Shown here one piece after another: positions 16,410 to 25,887 of a stretch of DNA of 39,518 nucleotides. Position numbers and translations under genes: made by a program. Numbering within the stretch: the stretch's first letter is position 1; each line of letters starts with the position of its first letter. Source of the DNA: an uncultured Sphingomonas sp. (GTDB taxonomy: Bacteria > Pseudomonadota > Alphaproteobacteria > Sphingomonadales > Sphingomonadaceae); assembly GCF_913778135.1 (NCBI RefSeq), contig NZ_CAJYVU010000008.1, positions 1-39,518 on the forward strand, written 5' to 3'. Under the pieces are notes generated by a model, which saw nothing but the letters and a program-made list of their open reading frames with translations, was not told the DNA's origin and ran no database searches.

Positions 16410-18272
16410 TCAGGCCGCTATCGCCTCCAGCTGCTCGCTCAGTTCGAGCCAGCTCTGCTCGGACGCGTCGATCTGCTCCTGCACGCTCGCGCGGCGCTTC
16501 ATCAGTTCGGTCATGCTGAGCTTGGCGAGCGGGCCTTGCGCGGTCGAGGGATCGAACATCGCGCGGTCGAGTGCGCTCAGCTGCTCGGTCAGTTTCGCGA
16601 GTGCGGCCTCCGCGTCGCGAGCCTGCTTGCGCAACGCCTTGTCCTGTTCGCGCTGCTCGGCCTGCTTGCGCGCGTCGGCCTTCGCCTTGGCCTTCGACTG
16701 CTTGCCCGAGCCGTCGCCCGACAGGATCAGCTTGATGTAATCCTCGATCGCGCCGTCGAAGTCGCGCGCGGTGCCCCCATCCACCAGCACGAGCCGGTCG
16801 GCGGTCATCTCGAGCATGTGGCGGTCGTGGCTGACGATCACGACCGCACCGGTGTAGCCGTTCAACGCCTGAATCAGCGCCTCGCGCGCGTCGACATCGA
16901 GGTGGTTGGTCGGCTCGTCGAGGATCAGGAGGTGCGGGGCGTCGCGGGTGATGAGCGCGAGCGCGAGCCGCGCGCGTTCGCCACCCGACAATTTGCCGAC
17001 CTTGGTGATCGCCTTGTCGCCCTGAAATCCGAAACGGCCGAGCTGCGCGCGCACCGCGGACGGAGTCGATCCCTCCATCAGCGAGGACATGTGCTGGAGT
17101 GGCGTCTCGTCACGGTCGAGTTCCTCGACCTGATACTGGGTGAAATAACCGACGCGCATCTTGCCGCTCGCCTGCATCGCGCCCTCCATCGGGGTGAGCT
17201 GCGCGGCGAGCAGGCGCGCGAGGGTGGTCTTGCCGTTGCCGTTGCGCCCGAGCAAAGCGACGCGCTCGTCCGGGTCGATGCGCAGGTTCAGCCGCTTGAG
17301 GATCGGCGTCTCGTTGTAGCCGACGGTGGCGAGGTCGAGCGTGATGAGCGGCGGGCGCAGCGCGGTCGGATCGGGGAAGTCGAATGACAGCGACGGATCG
17401 TCGAGCACCTCCGCGATCGGCTGCATCCGCGCGAGCGCCTTGACGCGCGACTGCGCCTGCTTGGCGGTCGAGGCGCGGGCGGAGTTGCGCGCAACGAACT
17501 CCTTCAGCTTCTCGCGCTCCGCCATCTGCTTCTCGCGCGCGGCGGCCTGCTGCGCCTGCCGCTCGGCACGCTGGCGCTCGAACGCGTCGTAGCCGCCGGG
17601 GTAAAGCGTCAGCTTGCCGCGGTCGAGGTGGAGGATGTGGTCGACGACGTTGTTGAGGAAGTCGCGCTCGTGGCTGACGACGACGATCGTCGCCTGATAG
17701 GATTTGAGAAAATCCTCCAGCCACAGGACGGCTTCGAGGTCGAGGTGGTTCGACGGCTCGTCGAGCAGCAGCAGGTCGGGGGCGGAGAACAGCAGGGAAG
17801 CGAGCGCGACGCGCATCCGCCAGCCGCCCGAGAAGCTTTCCAGCGGACGATTCTGCATTTCCTCGTCGAAGCCGAGTCCGACGAGGATGCGCGACGCGCG
17901 CGCAGGCGCGGACCAGGCGTCGATCGCCATCAGGCGTTCGTGGATGTCGCCGAGCCGGTCCATGTCCTCCATGTTTTCGCTCTCGGCGAGCAGCGCGGTG
18001 CGCTCGACATCGGCGGCGAGCACCGTTTCGATCGGGGTGGAGTCGCCGCCCGGTGCCTCCTGCGCGATGTAGCCCAAGCGCGCGCCGCGCGGCATGTCGG
18101 CGCTGCCGGTGTCGGGCTCCAGCATTCCCGCGATCACGCGCACCAGCGTCGACTTGCCAGCACCATTGCGGCCAATCAGCCCGATACGCCCGCGCGGCGG
18201 CAGCGCGGCGGTGGCGCGATCGAGGATCGTCCGCCCGCCGAGGCGAACGGTGATGTCGGAAAGATTGAGCAT
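16410..18272 (-). CDS. ABC-F family ATP-binding protein (ribosome-associated, Uup/YheS-like)
   Basis: This 620-residue protein has two ATPase cassettes and no membrane segments. Cassette 1 has Walker A GRNGAGKST (34-42), signature SFSGGWRMRVAL and LLLLDEPSNHLD. Cassette 2 has LGRNGNGKTTL, LSGGERARLAL and LLILDEPTNHLD. The charged helical linker (REKQMAEREKLKEF...AQSRVKAL) is where ABC-F proteins reach toward the ribosomal P-site tRNA. The C-terminus is a long Lys/Ala/Glu coiled coil. ABC-F proteins relieve stalled translation. The chosen start, ATG at 18272, places MLNLSDITVRLGG at the family's usual beginning; a GTG at 18320 would add 16 residues. No Shine-Dalgarno is visible, so it may be leaderless. 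It is divergent from uvrC across 88 bp. Confidence 0.9.
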   Translation of the reverse strand: MLNLSDITVRLGGRTILDRATAALPPRGRIGLIGRNGAGKSTLVRVIAGMLEPDTGSADMPRGARLGYIAQEAPGGDSTPIETVLAADVERTALLAESENMEDMDRLGDIHERLMAIDAWSAPARASRILVGLGFDEEMQNRPLESFSGGWRMRVALASLLFSAPDLLLLDEPSNHLDLEAVLWLEDFLKSYQATIVVVSHERDFLNNVVDHILHLDRGKLTLYPGGYDAFERQRAERQAQQAAAREKQMAEREKLKEFVARNSARASTAKQAQSRVKALARMQPIAEVLDDPSLSFDFPDPTALRPPLITLDLATVGYNETPILKRLNLRIDPDERVALLGRNGNGKTTLARLLAAQLTPMEGAMQASGKMRVGYFTQYQVEELDRDETPLQHMSSLMEGSTPSAVRAQLGRFGFQGDKAITKVGKLSGGERARLALALITRDAPHLLILDEPTNHLDVDAREALIQALNGYTGAVVIVSHDRHMLEMTADRLVLVDGGTARDFDGAIEDYIKLILSGDGSGKQSKAKAKADARKQAEQREQDKALRKQARDAEAALAKLTEQLSALDRAMFDPSTAQGPLAKLSMTELMKRRASVQEQIDASEQSWLELSEQLEAIAA

Positions 18273-18360
18273 GCGCGTGCGCTTAGCAGATGCAGCATCG
18301 GATTTCGAGCCGGTTGCCACCTAGTTGCCGGAGACTCCGCGTTTACCTAGATGGGCTGGC

Positions 18361-20277
18361 ATGTCAGGCTACGGCCCTCCCGAACGGTTCAACGAAGAAG
18401 CCGCCACCTTCACGATCCGCGGCAGCGACGCGCCCGACCTTCAGGCGGGCGTGGCGGCGATCCGTAATGTGCTGAAGACGCTGCCGCTCAAACCCGGCGT
18501 CTACCGGATGCAGGACGCGAAGGGTGAGGTGCTGTACGTCGGTAAGGCGCGCGCGCTGAAGAACCGCGTCGGCAATTACGTCCAGATCGAGCGGCTGAGC
18601 AAACGCATCCAGCGGATGGTGTCGCAGACGCGGTCGATGACGATCGTCACGACCAACAACGAGGCCGAGGCGCTGCTGCTCGAGGCGCAGCTGATCAAGC
18701 GTTATCGCCCGCCGTACAACGTGCTGCTGCGCGATGATAAGTCGTTCCCGTTCATCCTGCTGCGCGCCGACCACGACTTTCCGCGCGTGCAGAAACATCG
18801 CGGCGCGCGCAAGGCGAAGGGTGATTACTACGGCCCGTTCGCGAGCGCGGGGAGCGTCAACAACACGCTTAACGCGTTGCAGAAACTGTTCCTGCTCAGG
18901 AGCTGCACCGACGGCTTCTTCAAGACGCGCGACCGGCCGTGCCTGCTGTACCAGATCAAGCGCTGCTCGGCGCCGTGTGTGGGACGGATCGATCCCGCAG
19001 GTTACCGGGAGCTGGTCGGCGACGCGAAGAAGTTCCTCGCCGGCAAGACCACCGACGTGCAGGCGAAGCTCGGCGCGCAGATGCAGGCCGCGGCGGAGAA
19101 CATGGACTTCGAGCTCGCCGCGGTGTTGCGCGACCGGTTGAAGGCGCTGACGTTCATCCAGGGGACGCAGTTCATCAACGCGGAAGGCGTCGGCGACGCC
19201 GACATCTTCGCGCTCGCCTGCCTTGAGGGCGTGATCGGCATCCAGGCCTTCTTCATCCGCGGCGGGCAGAATTGGGGCCACCGCAGCTTCTTCCCGTCGC
19301 ACACCGCCGAGGTGAGCGAGGAAGAGGTGCTGCAACTATTCCTGATGCAATTCTACGAGGAGGTGCCACCGGCGCGGACGATCTTCGTCGATCGTGACCT
19401 GCCCGAGGCGGCGTTGCTGATGGAGGCGCTGTCCGAGCAGGCGAAGCGGAAGGTCGAGATCACGGTACCACAGCGCGGTACGCGGCGGCGGCTGCTCGAT
19501 CAGGCGTCGCGCAATGCGAAGGAGGCACTGGAGCGCAGGCTGGCGGAGAGCACGACGCAGTCGAAGCTCAACCGCGAGGTCGCCGACCTGTTTGAACTCG
19601 CCGAGCCGCCCGAGCGGATCGAGGTGTACGACAACAGCCACATTCAGGGGACGAATGCAGTCGGCGCAATGGTTGTCGCGGGGCCCGAAGGGTTCCGCAA
19701 GGGCCAGTATCGCAAGTTCAACATCAAGCAGGCGGCGACCGACGACGACTTCGCGATGATGCGCGAGGTGCTCACGCGCCGCTTCGCGCGCGCGCTGGAG
19801 GAGGACCCCGATCGCAATTCGGGCGAGTGGCCCGATCTCGTGCTGCTCGACGGCGGCCGCGGGCAGCTGAACGCGGCCAAGGCGGTGCTCGAGGACCTCG
19901 GCATCGAGGACGTGTGCCTTGTCGGCGTCGCCAAAGGGCCGCATCACGGGCGCGAGGGGCGCGAGGTGTTCCACCTGATGGACGGGCGCGAGCTGACGCT
20001 GCCGGTCAACGCGCCGGTGCTGTTCTACCTGCAACGCCTGCGGGACGAGGTGCACCGCTACGTCATCGGCGCGCACCGCGCGAAGCGGGCGAAGGCGATC
20101 GGCGCCAGTCCGCTTGACGAGGTGCCGGGGATCGGTCCTGCACGCAAGAAGGCGCTGTTGATGCATTTCGGCACCGGCCGCGCGGTAAGGAACGCCAGCC
20201 TGGAGGATTTGCAAAAGGCCCCCGGCGTGTCGGCCAGCGTCGCGCAGACGGTATACGACTTCTACCACGCGCATTGA
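18361..20277 (+). CDS. uvrC: Excinuclease ABC subunit C, UvrC
   Basis: The 638-residue protein has the complete UvrC layout. The GIY-YIG N-terminal nuclease carries GVYRMQDAKGEVLYVGKA. A cysteine-containing region (LLRSCTDGFF, CLLYQIKRCSAPC) and a UVR helix (DVQAKLGAQMQAAAENMDFE) follow. The RNase H-like C-terminal nuclease has RIEVYDNSHIQG and VLLDGGRGQ, and tandem helix-hairpin-helix motifs close the protein (EVPGIGPARKKALL, KAPGVSASVAQTVY). It makes both incisions in nucleotide excision repair. The ATG at 18361 is chosen; an in-frame upstream start at 18325 lies in the promoter region. An 88-bp divergent gap with the ABC-F gene holds both promoters and a GACTC site. Confidence 0.95.
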   Translation: MSGYGPPERFNEEAATFTIRGSDAPDLQAGVAAIRNVLKTLPLKPGVYRMQDAKGEVLYVGKARALKNRVGNYVQIERLSKRIQRMVSQTRSMTIVTTNNEAEALLLEAQLIKRYRPPYNVLLRDDKSFPFILLRADHDFPRVQKHRGARKAKGDYYGPFASAGSVNNTLNALQKLFLLRSCTDGFFKTRDRPCLLYQIKRCSAPCVGRIDPAGYRELVGDAKKFLAGKTTDVQAKLGAQMQAAAENMDFELAAVLRDRLKALTFIQGTQFINAEGVGDADIFALACLEGVIGIQAFFIRGGQNWGHRSFFPSHTAEVSEEEVLQLFLMQFYEEVPPARTIFVDRDLPEAALLMEALSEQAKRKVEITVPQRGTRRRLLDQASRNAKEALERRLAESTTQSKLNREVADLFELAEPPERIEVYDNSHIQGTNAVGAMVVAGPEGFRKGQYRKFNIKQAATDDDFAMMREVLTRRFARALEEDPDRNSGEWPDLVLLDGGRGQLNAAKAVLEDLGIEDVCLVGVAKGPHHGREGREVFHLMDGRELTLPVNAPVLFYLQRLRDEVHRYVIGAHRAKRAKAIGASPLDEVPGIGPARKKALLMHFGTGRAVRNASLEDLQKAPGVSASVAQTVYDFYHAH

Positions 20278-20362
20278 AGTCGGTTCAGGTGTAAATTCCC
20301 GCTGCTTGTCCGTGAGCGTCGGCGCGCTAAGCTGCGCGTCGGGGTTTTCGAGGGAATAAGTG

Positions 20363-23158
20363 ATGCGGCGTGCGCCGTTGTTTTTCGCGTTGCTGGCAAG
20401 TGCGGGGGCCGCGCAGGCGGGCGACAAGCCTTTGTATCAGACCGCACCCGCCTGGTTGAAGCCGGCGCCCGCGATCGATCTCGCCAAGCTGACCGATGAA
20501 TCGCCGATGATCGTGCGATTGGACAACCAGCAGCGGATCGAGAGCGGACAGGTCTGGTCGTTCTACGACACCGCGACGCGCGCCGCGTCGGCACAGGCAC
20601 TCAGCACCATTGGCGACATCAAGCTGCAATGGCAGCCCGCGCAAGGCGATCTGGTGATCCACCAAGCCGAAATCATTCGCGGCACGCAACATATCGACCT
20701 GATCAAAAACGGGCAGCCGTTCACGGTTCTGCGTCGCGAGGAACAGCTCGATCAGCGTCAGTTGGACGGCTTGCTGATCGCGACCATGAACGCCGAAGGC
20801 CTGTCGGTCGGCGATGTGCTGCACGTCAGCTTCTCGATCACGCGGCGTGATCCGACCTTGCAGGGTGCGGCGCAGAGCTTTGCCGGCTTGCTGACCGACC
20901 CCGCGCGGGTCGGCTTCGGTCGCGTTCGCCTGCTCTGGCCCGACGCGACCGCGGTCAAGTGGCGCAGCTACGCCGAAGGCGGGAAGCCGGTCGAGACGGT
21001 GGCAAACGGATGGCGCGAGATCAGCCTTGCGCTGCCGCTTGCCAAGCAGCCCGAAATGCCCGATGACGCGCCGGCGCGCTTTCGACCGCTGCCGATCCTC
21101 GAAGCGACCACGTTCGCGGACTGGGGTGCAGTGTCAAAGGTCATGGCGCCGCTTTACCGGACCGACGGGCTGATCGCGCCCGGCAGCCCGCTGGCCGCGG
21201 AGGTAGCGCGGATCAAGACGGCGACAAGCGATCCGCGCGCGCGTGCGGCAACGGCGTTGCAGAGCACGCAGGACAAGATCCGTTACCTGTTGCTCGGCAT
21301 GGACACGGGCAATTACGTGCCGCAGACACCCGCGCAGACGTGGGAGCGGCGCTACGGCGACTGCAAGGCCAAGACGCTGCTGCTGCTCGCCATGCTTCAC
21401 GCGATGGAGATCGAGGCGGAGCCGGTGCTCGCCAGTTCGCAACTGGGCGGTCTGGTGCCGAAGCGGCTAGCGAGCGCTGGCGCGTTCGACCACGTGCTTG
21501 TCCGTGCGACGATTGCGGGCGAGACGCTGTGGCTCGACGGTACGCAGTCGGGCACGCGGCTTGCCGATCTCGGCGACACGCCCGCGCTCGGCACGGTGTT
21601 GCCGATCCGGGCTGGGGGCGCGACGCTGATGCCGATCGTGCTGCATGCCGACGCGCGCCCGACCGCGGTGGTGACGACCGAGCTGGACGATCGCGGCGGC
21701 GTCGACACTCCGTCGGTCGCGAGGGTCAAGATGACGTTGCGTGGTGCCGCGGCGGAAGCGATCGGAACAGCCTCGGCGCAAGCCACCCCCGACCAGCGTC
21801 GGCAGATGGCCCAGCGCGTGTTTGCCGAACAGGTCGGTAACGGCAATTACATCGACCCCAAGGTCGCCTACGATGCCACGACCGGCATCGCCACTATCAG
21901 CGCGGTGGGTATCACGTCGACGCGCTGGTCCAAGATCGACCGCCGCTACCGGCTCCAGCTCGACAAGGCGGTGGGCGGACTGAACTTCAACCCGGACCGC
22001 GCGCGCACGGCCTGGTCGACGATACCGGTCATGTTGCCCGGCCCCGGCAGCGTGGTCTATCGCACAATCGTGCGCCTGCCCGACGGCGGGGAAGGCTATA
22101 CGCTCGACGGCGACCGCGACCTGTCGGCGACGCTAGGCGGTGCGCGCATCAGGCGCGCCGTGTCGCTGAGCGGCGACACCGTCACGATCGAGGATCGTAT
22201 AGACCAGGTCGGGGGCGAGATGGCCGCCGCCGATCTGCCGGCGGCGCGCGCCGCCTTGTCGCAGGCGAAGAACCGCTTGGTGACGGTCGTTGCTCCGCCG
22301 AGTGTTGCAGGAATGCCCTATTACGAGGCGAAGCGGCGCGCGGGGTTGCAGAAGCCGGCCGATGCGATGTTCACGCGGGTGATGGCGGCCGATCCGAAGG
22401 CCACCGCGCCGTACGAATGGCGGGCGCGCTTTCGTGCCGCGGCCGCCGATCGGGCGGGTGCCATCGCCGATTATACCAGTGCCATCGCGATCGAACCGGA
22501 TATCGACCTGTATCTGGCACGTGCACGTCTGAACGCGACGCTGGGCCAGGATGCCAAGCAGCTCGCCGACATCGAGGCCGCGCGCAAGCTGGACCCCGAT
22601 TCAGACGATGCGAAAATGGCGCTGGCCGATTACCGGGCGAACCATGATCAGGGCGCTGCGGCGGTTGCGCTGCTCGACGAACGCATCGCCCGCGCGGGGA
22701 GCAAGGACCGCGTCGACTGGCTCGCGACAAAGGCGAACGCGCAATCGGCGGCAGGGCAGAAGGACGCTGCGCTGGAGACGATCGACACGGCACTGGCGGA
22801 AAAGCCGGGCAGCCCGCATCTGCTCAACACCCGCTGCTGGTTGCGCGGGGTCGGCAATCAGGTGCTCAACGGCGCGTTGAAGGATTGCACCAAATCGATC
22901 GAGCTGTCCGATTCGACCACGGCCGCGCTCGATAGCCGCGCGATGGTCTATTACCGGCTTGGCCGGTTCGACGATGCTTTGGCGGACCTGAACGCGGCCC
23001 TCGAAGCGTCGCCCGATCTGGCACAAAGCCGCTTTTTGCGAGGGGTTGTGCTGTACCGTGCCGGCAAGAAGGCTGACGGCGACCGTGACCTCGCGCGCGC
23101 GCGGCTGCTCGATCCGCAGATCGACAAGGAATATGCACGCTGGGGCATCAACCCCTAG
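20363..23158 (+). CDS. Secreted DUF3857 / transglutaminase-like protein with C-terminal TPR repeats
   Basis: The 931-residue protein begins with a signal peptide (RRAPLFFALLASAGAAQA). The DUF3857 beta-rich domain covers about 50-250. A transglutaminase-like core has the catalytic Cys in RYGDCKAKTLLL, a His in FDHVLVR and an Asp in LWLDGTQS. Another beta region follows, and TPR-type helical repeats run from about 690 to the end (ADYTSAIAIEPDID, AALDSRAMVYYRLGRFDDALADLNAAL). This layout is common in Bacteroidetes and Proteobacteria, predicted to sit in the periplasm; the substrate is unknown. Start: ATG at 20363 with AGGGA 7 bases upstream; a GTG directly before it is possible. All three triad residues look intact, so it may be an active cysteine protease or amide-handling enzyme. 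Confidence 0.8.
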   Translation: MRRAPLFFALLASAGAAQAGDKPLYQTAPAWLKPAPAIDLAKLTDESPMIVRLDNQQRIESGQVWSFYDTATRAASAQALSTIGDIKLQWQPAQGDLVIHQAEIIRGTQHIDLIKNGQPFTVLRREEQLDQRQLDGLLIATMNAEGLSVGDVLHVSFSITRRDPTLQGAAQSFAGLLTDPARVGFGRVRLLWPDATAVKWRSYAEGGKPVETVANGWREISLALPLAKQPEMPDDAPARFRPLPILEATTFADWGAVSKVMAPLYRTDGLIAPGSPLAAEVARIKTATSDPRARAATALQSTQDKIRYLLLGMDTGNYVPQTPAQTWERRYGDCKAKTLLLLAMLHAMEIEAEPVLASSQLGGLVPKRLASAGAFDHVLVRATIAGETLWLDGTQSGTRLADLGDTPALGTVLPIRAGGATLMPIVLHADARPTAVVTTELDDRGGVDTPSVARVKMTLRGAAAEAIGTASAQATPDQRRQMAQRVFAEQVGNGNYIDPKVAYDATTGIATISAVGITSTRWSKIDRRYRLQLDKAVGGLNFNPDRARTAWSTIPVMLPGPGSVVYRTIVRLPDGGEGYTLDGDRDLSATLGGARIRRAVSLSGDTVTIEDRIDQVGGEMAAADLPAARAALSQAKNRLVTVVAPPSVAGMPYYEAKRRAGLQKPADAMFTRVMAADPKATAPYEWRARFRAAAADRAGAIADYTSAIAIEPDIDLYLARARLNATLGQDAKQLADIEAARKLDPDSDDAKMALADYRANHDQGAAAVALLDERIARAGSKDRVDWLATKANAQSAAGQKDAALETIDTALAEKPGSPHLLNTRCWLRGVGNQVLNGALKDCTKSIELSDSTTAALDSRAMVYYRLGRFDDALADLNAALEASPDLAQSRFLRGVVLYRAGKKADGDRDLARARLLDPQIDKEYARWGINP

Positions 23159-23193
23159 CGGCAGAGAGCGAGCGAACGGGCACCTGTAAGCGT

Positions 23194-23215
23194 GACGTTT
23201 ACGTCTCGCACGTAA
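23194..23215. promoter_or_regulatory. Overlapping ACGT palindromes before the polysaccharide deacetylase gene
   Basis: GACGT-TT-ACGTC (23194-23205) overlaps TTACGT-CTCGC-ACGTAA (23199-23215). Together three ACGT cores lie 6 and 9 bases apart, ending 10 bases before the ATG at 23226. Either palindrome could be a protein-binding site, or the second an RNA hairpin near the ribosome binding site. Confidence 0.35.
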
Positions 23216-23225
23216 GGCGGGCGGC

Positions 23226-24179
23226 ATGACGGCCGTACTCCTGACCATCGATACCGAGTTCGCGTGGCGCCATCATGCCGCGGGGCTCGACGCCGCGACG
23301 ATCCACGCGCGATCGGTCGAGCCGGCGGGGGTTGGTCTGACGTGGCAGCTGAACGTGCTGGCACGGGCGGGATTGAAGGCGACCTTCTTCGTCGATCCGT
23401 TGCCGGCGCTGATCTACGGCGAGGAATGGGCCGCGCGGATGGTCGAGCCGGTGCTGGCGGCGGGGCAGGAGGTGCAACTGCACTGCCACCCCAATTGGAT
23501 CGGCGCGGTGGCGGGTGATCGCGGCGCGGCGCACGGCGCGTTCGAGCTGATCGACCTGTCAGCGGATCGGCAGCGCGCGGTGCTGGCACGTGCGATCGAT
23601 CTGCTGGTGGCAGCGGGCGCGCCGCGCCCGGTCGCATTCCGCGCCGGCAGCTACTCGGCAAACGACGACACATTGTGTGCGCTCGCCGCGCTCGGGTTAT
23701 CTTACGACAGCAGCCACAACGGCGCGCACCATCCCTGGCCGAGCGCGATCACGCTGCCGCCGGCGCAGATCGCGCCGGTCGTGCGGCGCGGCGTGGTCGA
23801 GGTGCCGGTAACGGTGATCGAGGACAAGCCGGGCTGCTGGCGCAACTTCCAGATCTGCGCGCTGTCGACACGGGAGATGCGCGCGGCGCTCGATCACGCG
23901 ATCGCTAACGACCATGCCGCGGTGACGATCGTGGGACACAGTTTCGAGCTTGCCAATCGCGCCGGCACCGCACCCAACCGCGTCCACGTCCACCGGTTCG
24001 AGGCCTTGTGCGCGATGCTGGCGGAGCGGCGCGACGCGGCGCCGACGTGCCACTTAGCCGATCGCCCCGTGCTGCCGCTCGGGCGCGCCGATCGTCCGCT
24101 CGCGCCCGACGCGCTGCGGCTGCGCTGGCGGCAGGCGGAGCAATTGTGGTCGACGCTGGTGGCGGAACGCGCGGCGTGA
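23226..24179 (+). CDS. Polysaccharide deacetylase family protein (NodB-like fold)
   Basis: The 317-residue protein has the NodB-type start LLTIDTEF (motif TxDxE), then KATFFVDP and VQLHCHPNW, in which HxH supplies metal ligands. RAGSYSANDDTL, DSSHNG and IVGHSFEL near residue 240 follow. Together these match the deacetylase metal and catalytic motifs, although the canonical second aspartate order is slightly altered. There is no signal peptide, so it is probably cytoplasmic. It shares a 4-bp overlap (GTGA) with the next GNAT gene, so the two are coupled. Likely role inferred: removing acetyl groups from a sugar in envelope or exopolysaccharide synthesis. The exact substrate cannot be read. Confidence 0.8.
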   Translation: MTAVLLTIDTEFAWRHHAAGLDAATIHARSVEPAGVGLTWQLNVLARAGLKATFFVDPLPALIYGEEWAARMVEPVLAAGQEVQLHCHPNWIGAVAGDRGAAHGAFELIDLSADRQRAVLARAIDLLVAAGAPRPVAFRAGSYSANDDTLCALAALGLSYDSSHNGAHHPWPSAITLPPAQIAPVVRRGVVEVPVTVIEDKPGCWRNFQICALSTREMRAALDHAIANDHAAVTIVGHSFELANRAGTAPNRVHVHRFEALCAMLAERRDAAPTCHLADRPVLPLGRADRPLAPDALRLRWRQAEQLWSTLVAERAA

Positions 24180-25069
24180 GCGCGAGCGCGCTAAAGCTTC
24201 AGGTCGGTGCGCGCACGCTGGTCAGCTTCCCGCGTCGACTGTTGCGGGTGGCGTGGTCGCTGGAGCAGGCGCTGGCGGGCACGGGCACGGGCACGGGTCC
24301 GGCGCTTCCGGCGTTGGCGCGGGCGGACGACGGCTATCTGGTCACGTCGGTACCCGACACGGTGCAGCTGGAGGCGGATGGGCTGCGCTTCGTGCGGCAG
24401 CGCTACACGCGCTACTACGTCGATCTGGCGGGCGGGCGTGAGGCTTGGCTGACGGCACTGTCGGGGCAGGCGCGATCGGGATTGAAGCGCAAGGCGAAGA
24501 AGCTGGCGGCGGCGAACGGCGGCGTGCTCGACGTGCGGCGCTATCGTTCGCCCGAGGAGATGGCGGTGTTTCATACGCTGGCGCGCGCGGTGTCGGTGAC
24601 GACCTATCAGGAGCGACTGCTGGGATCGGGTTTGCCCGAGGATGCGGATGCGCTGATTGCCGCGGCAGGCGAGGATCGCGCGCGCGCGTGGCTGCTCTTC
24701 CTGAGCGAGGCGCCGATCGCCTATCTGTGGTGCGGCGCGGACGGCGACGCGCTGCGCTACGACTACGTCGGGCACGATCCCGCGCATCAGGCGCTGTCGC
24801 CCGGCAGCGTGTTGATGGGTGCAGCGCTGGATGACCTGTTCGCCGATCGCTTCCGCTGGTTCGACTTCACCGAAGGCGAGGGCCAGCACAAGCGCGGGCT
24901 CGCCAGCGGCGGCGTGGCGTGTCGCGACGAGCTGCTGCTGCGCGCGACGATCGCCAACCGGGCGGCGGTTGCGGCGGTCGGCGGTTTCGATGCGGCGATG
25001 GTGGTGGCGAAACGCTGGAGTGAGGCGCCCGCGTTGAAGCGCTTCGCGCAGCACGTGCGGCGGGCTTAG
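24176..25069 (+). CDS. GNAT-fold acetyltransferase (CelD/BioF2-like)
   Basis: The 297-residue soluble protein begins at a GTG overlapping the deacetylase stop. Its central [20 protein letters not shown] and the later [18 protein letters not shown] resemble FemAB/CelD-type GNAT proteins (Acetyltransf_6), which often act in extracellular polysaccharide synthesis. A lineage-like [15 protein letters not shown] stretch and [19 protein letters not shown] are also typical. A hexanucleotide GGCACG tandem repeat at about 24278 encodes GTGTGTG near residue 35. Coupling to the deacetylase suggests the two modify the same sugar-containing molecule. It was identified by layout only; a FemX-like peptidyl or aminoacyl transferase is also possible. 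Confidence 0.75.
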   Translation: MSASALKLQVGARTLVSFPRRLLRVAWSLEQALAGTGTGTGPALPALARADDGYLVTSVPDTVQLEADGLRFVRQRYTRYYVDLAGGREAWLTALSGQARSGLKRKAKKLAAANGGVLDVRRYRSPEEMAVFHTLARAVSVTTYQERLLGSGLPEDADALIAAAGEDRARAWLLFLSEAPIAYLWCGADGDALRYDYVGHDPAHQALSPGSVLMGAALDDLFADRFRWFDFTEGEGQHKRGLASGGVACRDELLLRATIANRAAVAAVGGFDAAMVVAKRWSEAPALKRFAQHVRRA

Positions 25070-25127
25070 CGTCACACGGGTAATCGCGCCCGATGACCGC
25101 GGGCGGCGCATGCCCTATCTTACGTCC

Positions 25128-25859
25128 ATGCACCTCGTCGCCGACGCCATCGTCCTGTCCGTGCGCGCGCACGGCGAGCATGGGGCGGTGGTGCGCGCCT
25201 TCACCCGCGAGGCGGGCGTGTGGCCGGGCTACGTTCGCGGCGGGCACTCGCGACGGCTGCGGCCGATCCTGCAACCCGCCAATCTGGTGCGGGCGGAGTG
25301 GCGCGCGCGCACCGACGAGCAACTACCCGCGCTGACGGTCGAGATGATCCACAGCCGCGCGCCGATGTACGCCGAGGCGCTGCCCGCCGCCGCGCTCGAA
25401 TGGCTCGCCGTGCTGACCGCGGCGGCGTTGCCCGAGGCGCAAGCCTATCCGCGGCTGCACGACGCGCTGTCGGGCGTGCTCGACGCGGTCGAGGCGGCGC
25501 CGAGTGCGAAGGGCTGGGCCGGGGCGCTGGCGCGCTACGAACTGCTGCTGCTCGCCGAACTGGGCTTCGGGCTCGACCTGTCTGCATGCGTTGCGACCGG
25601 CGTGGTCGACGATCTCGCCTTCGTCAGCCCCAAGAGCGGGGCGGCGGTCAGCCGCGCAGCGGCGAGCGGGTATGAGGCGCGACTGCTGCGCCTGCCGCGC
25701 TTCCTCGTCGACGGTGGCGAGGCGGGGTGGGACGAGGTCGCCGACGCGCTGGCGATCACCGGCCACTTTCTGGAGCGGGACGTGCTGGCCGATCGTCGGC
25801 GCGAGGCGCTGGCGGCGCGCGACCGGCTGGTCGACCGATTGAAAAGGGCGGTTGCCTGA
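25128..25859 (+). CDS. recO: DNA repair protein RecO
   Basis: The 243-residue protein starts with the RecO N-terminal OB-fold pattern ([26 protein letters not shown], then [28 protein letters not shown]). A helical C-terminal half follows with [20 protein letters not shown]. RecO loads RecA with RecF/RecR at single-strand gaps. The four-cysteine zinc site of some RecO proteins is absent: only one Cys is visible. The ATG at 25128 is preferred; an in-frame ATG at 25110 adds six residues. The gene is 58 bp from the GNAT gene and 28 bp before leuB. Confidence 0.93.
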   Translation: MHLVADAIVLSVRAHGEHGAVVRAFTREAGVWPGYVRGGHSRRLRPILQPANLVRAEWRARTDEQLPALTVEMIHSRAPMYAEALPAAALEWLAVLTAAALPEAQAYPRLHDALSGVLDAVEAAPSAKGWAGALARYELLLLAELGFGLDLSACVATGVVDDLAFVSPKSGAAVSRAAASGYEARLLRLPRFLVDGGEAGWDEVADALAITGHFLERDVLADRRREALAARDRLVDRLKRAVA

Positions 25860-25887
25860 CCGGGCGCGGCTTGCCATTCGGGAGCGC

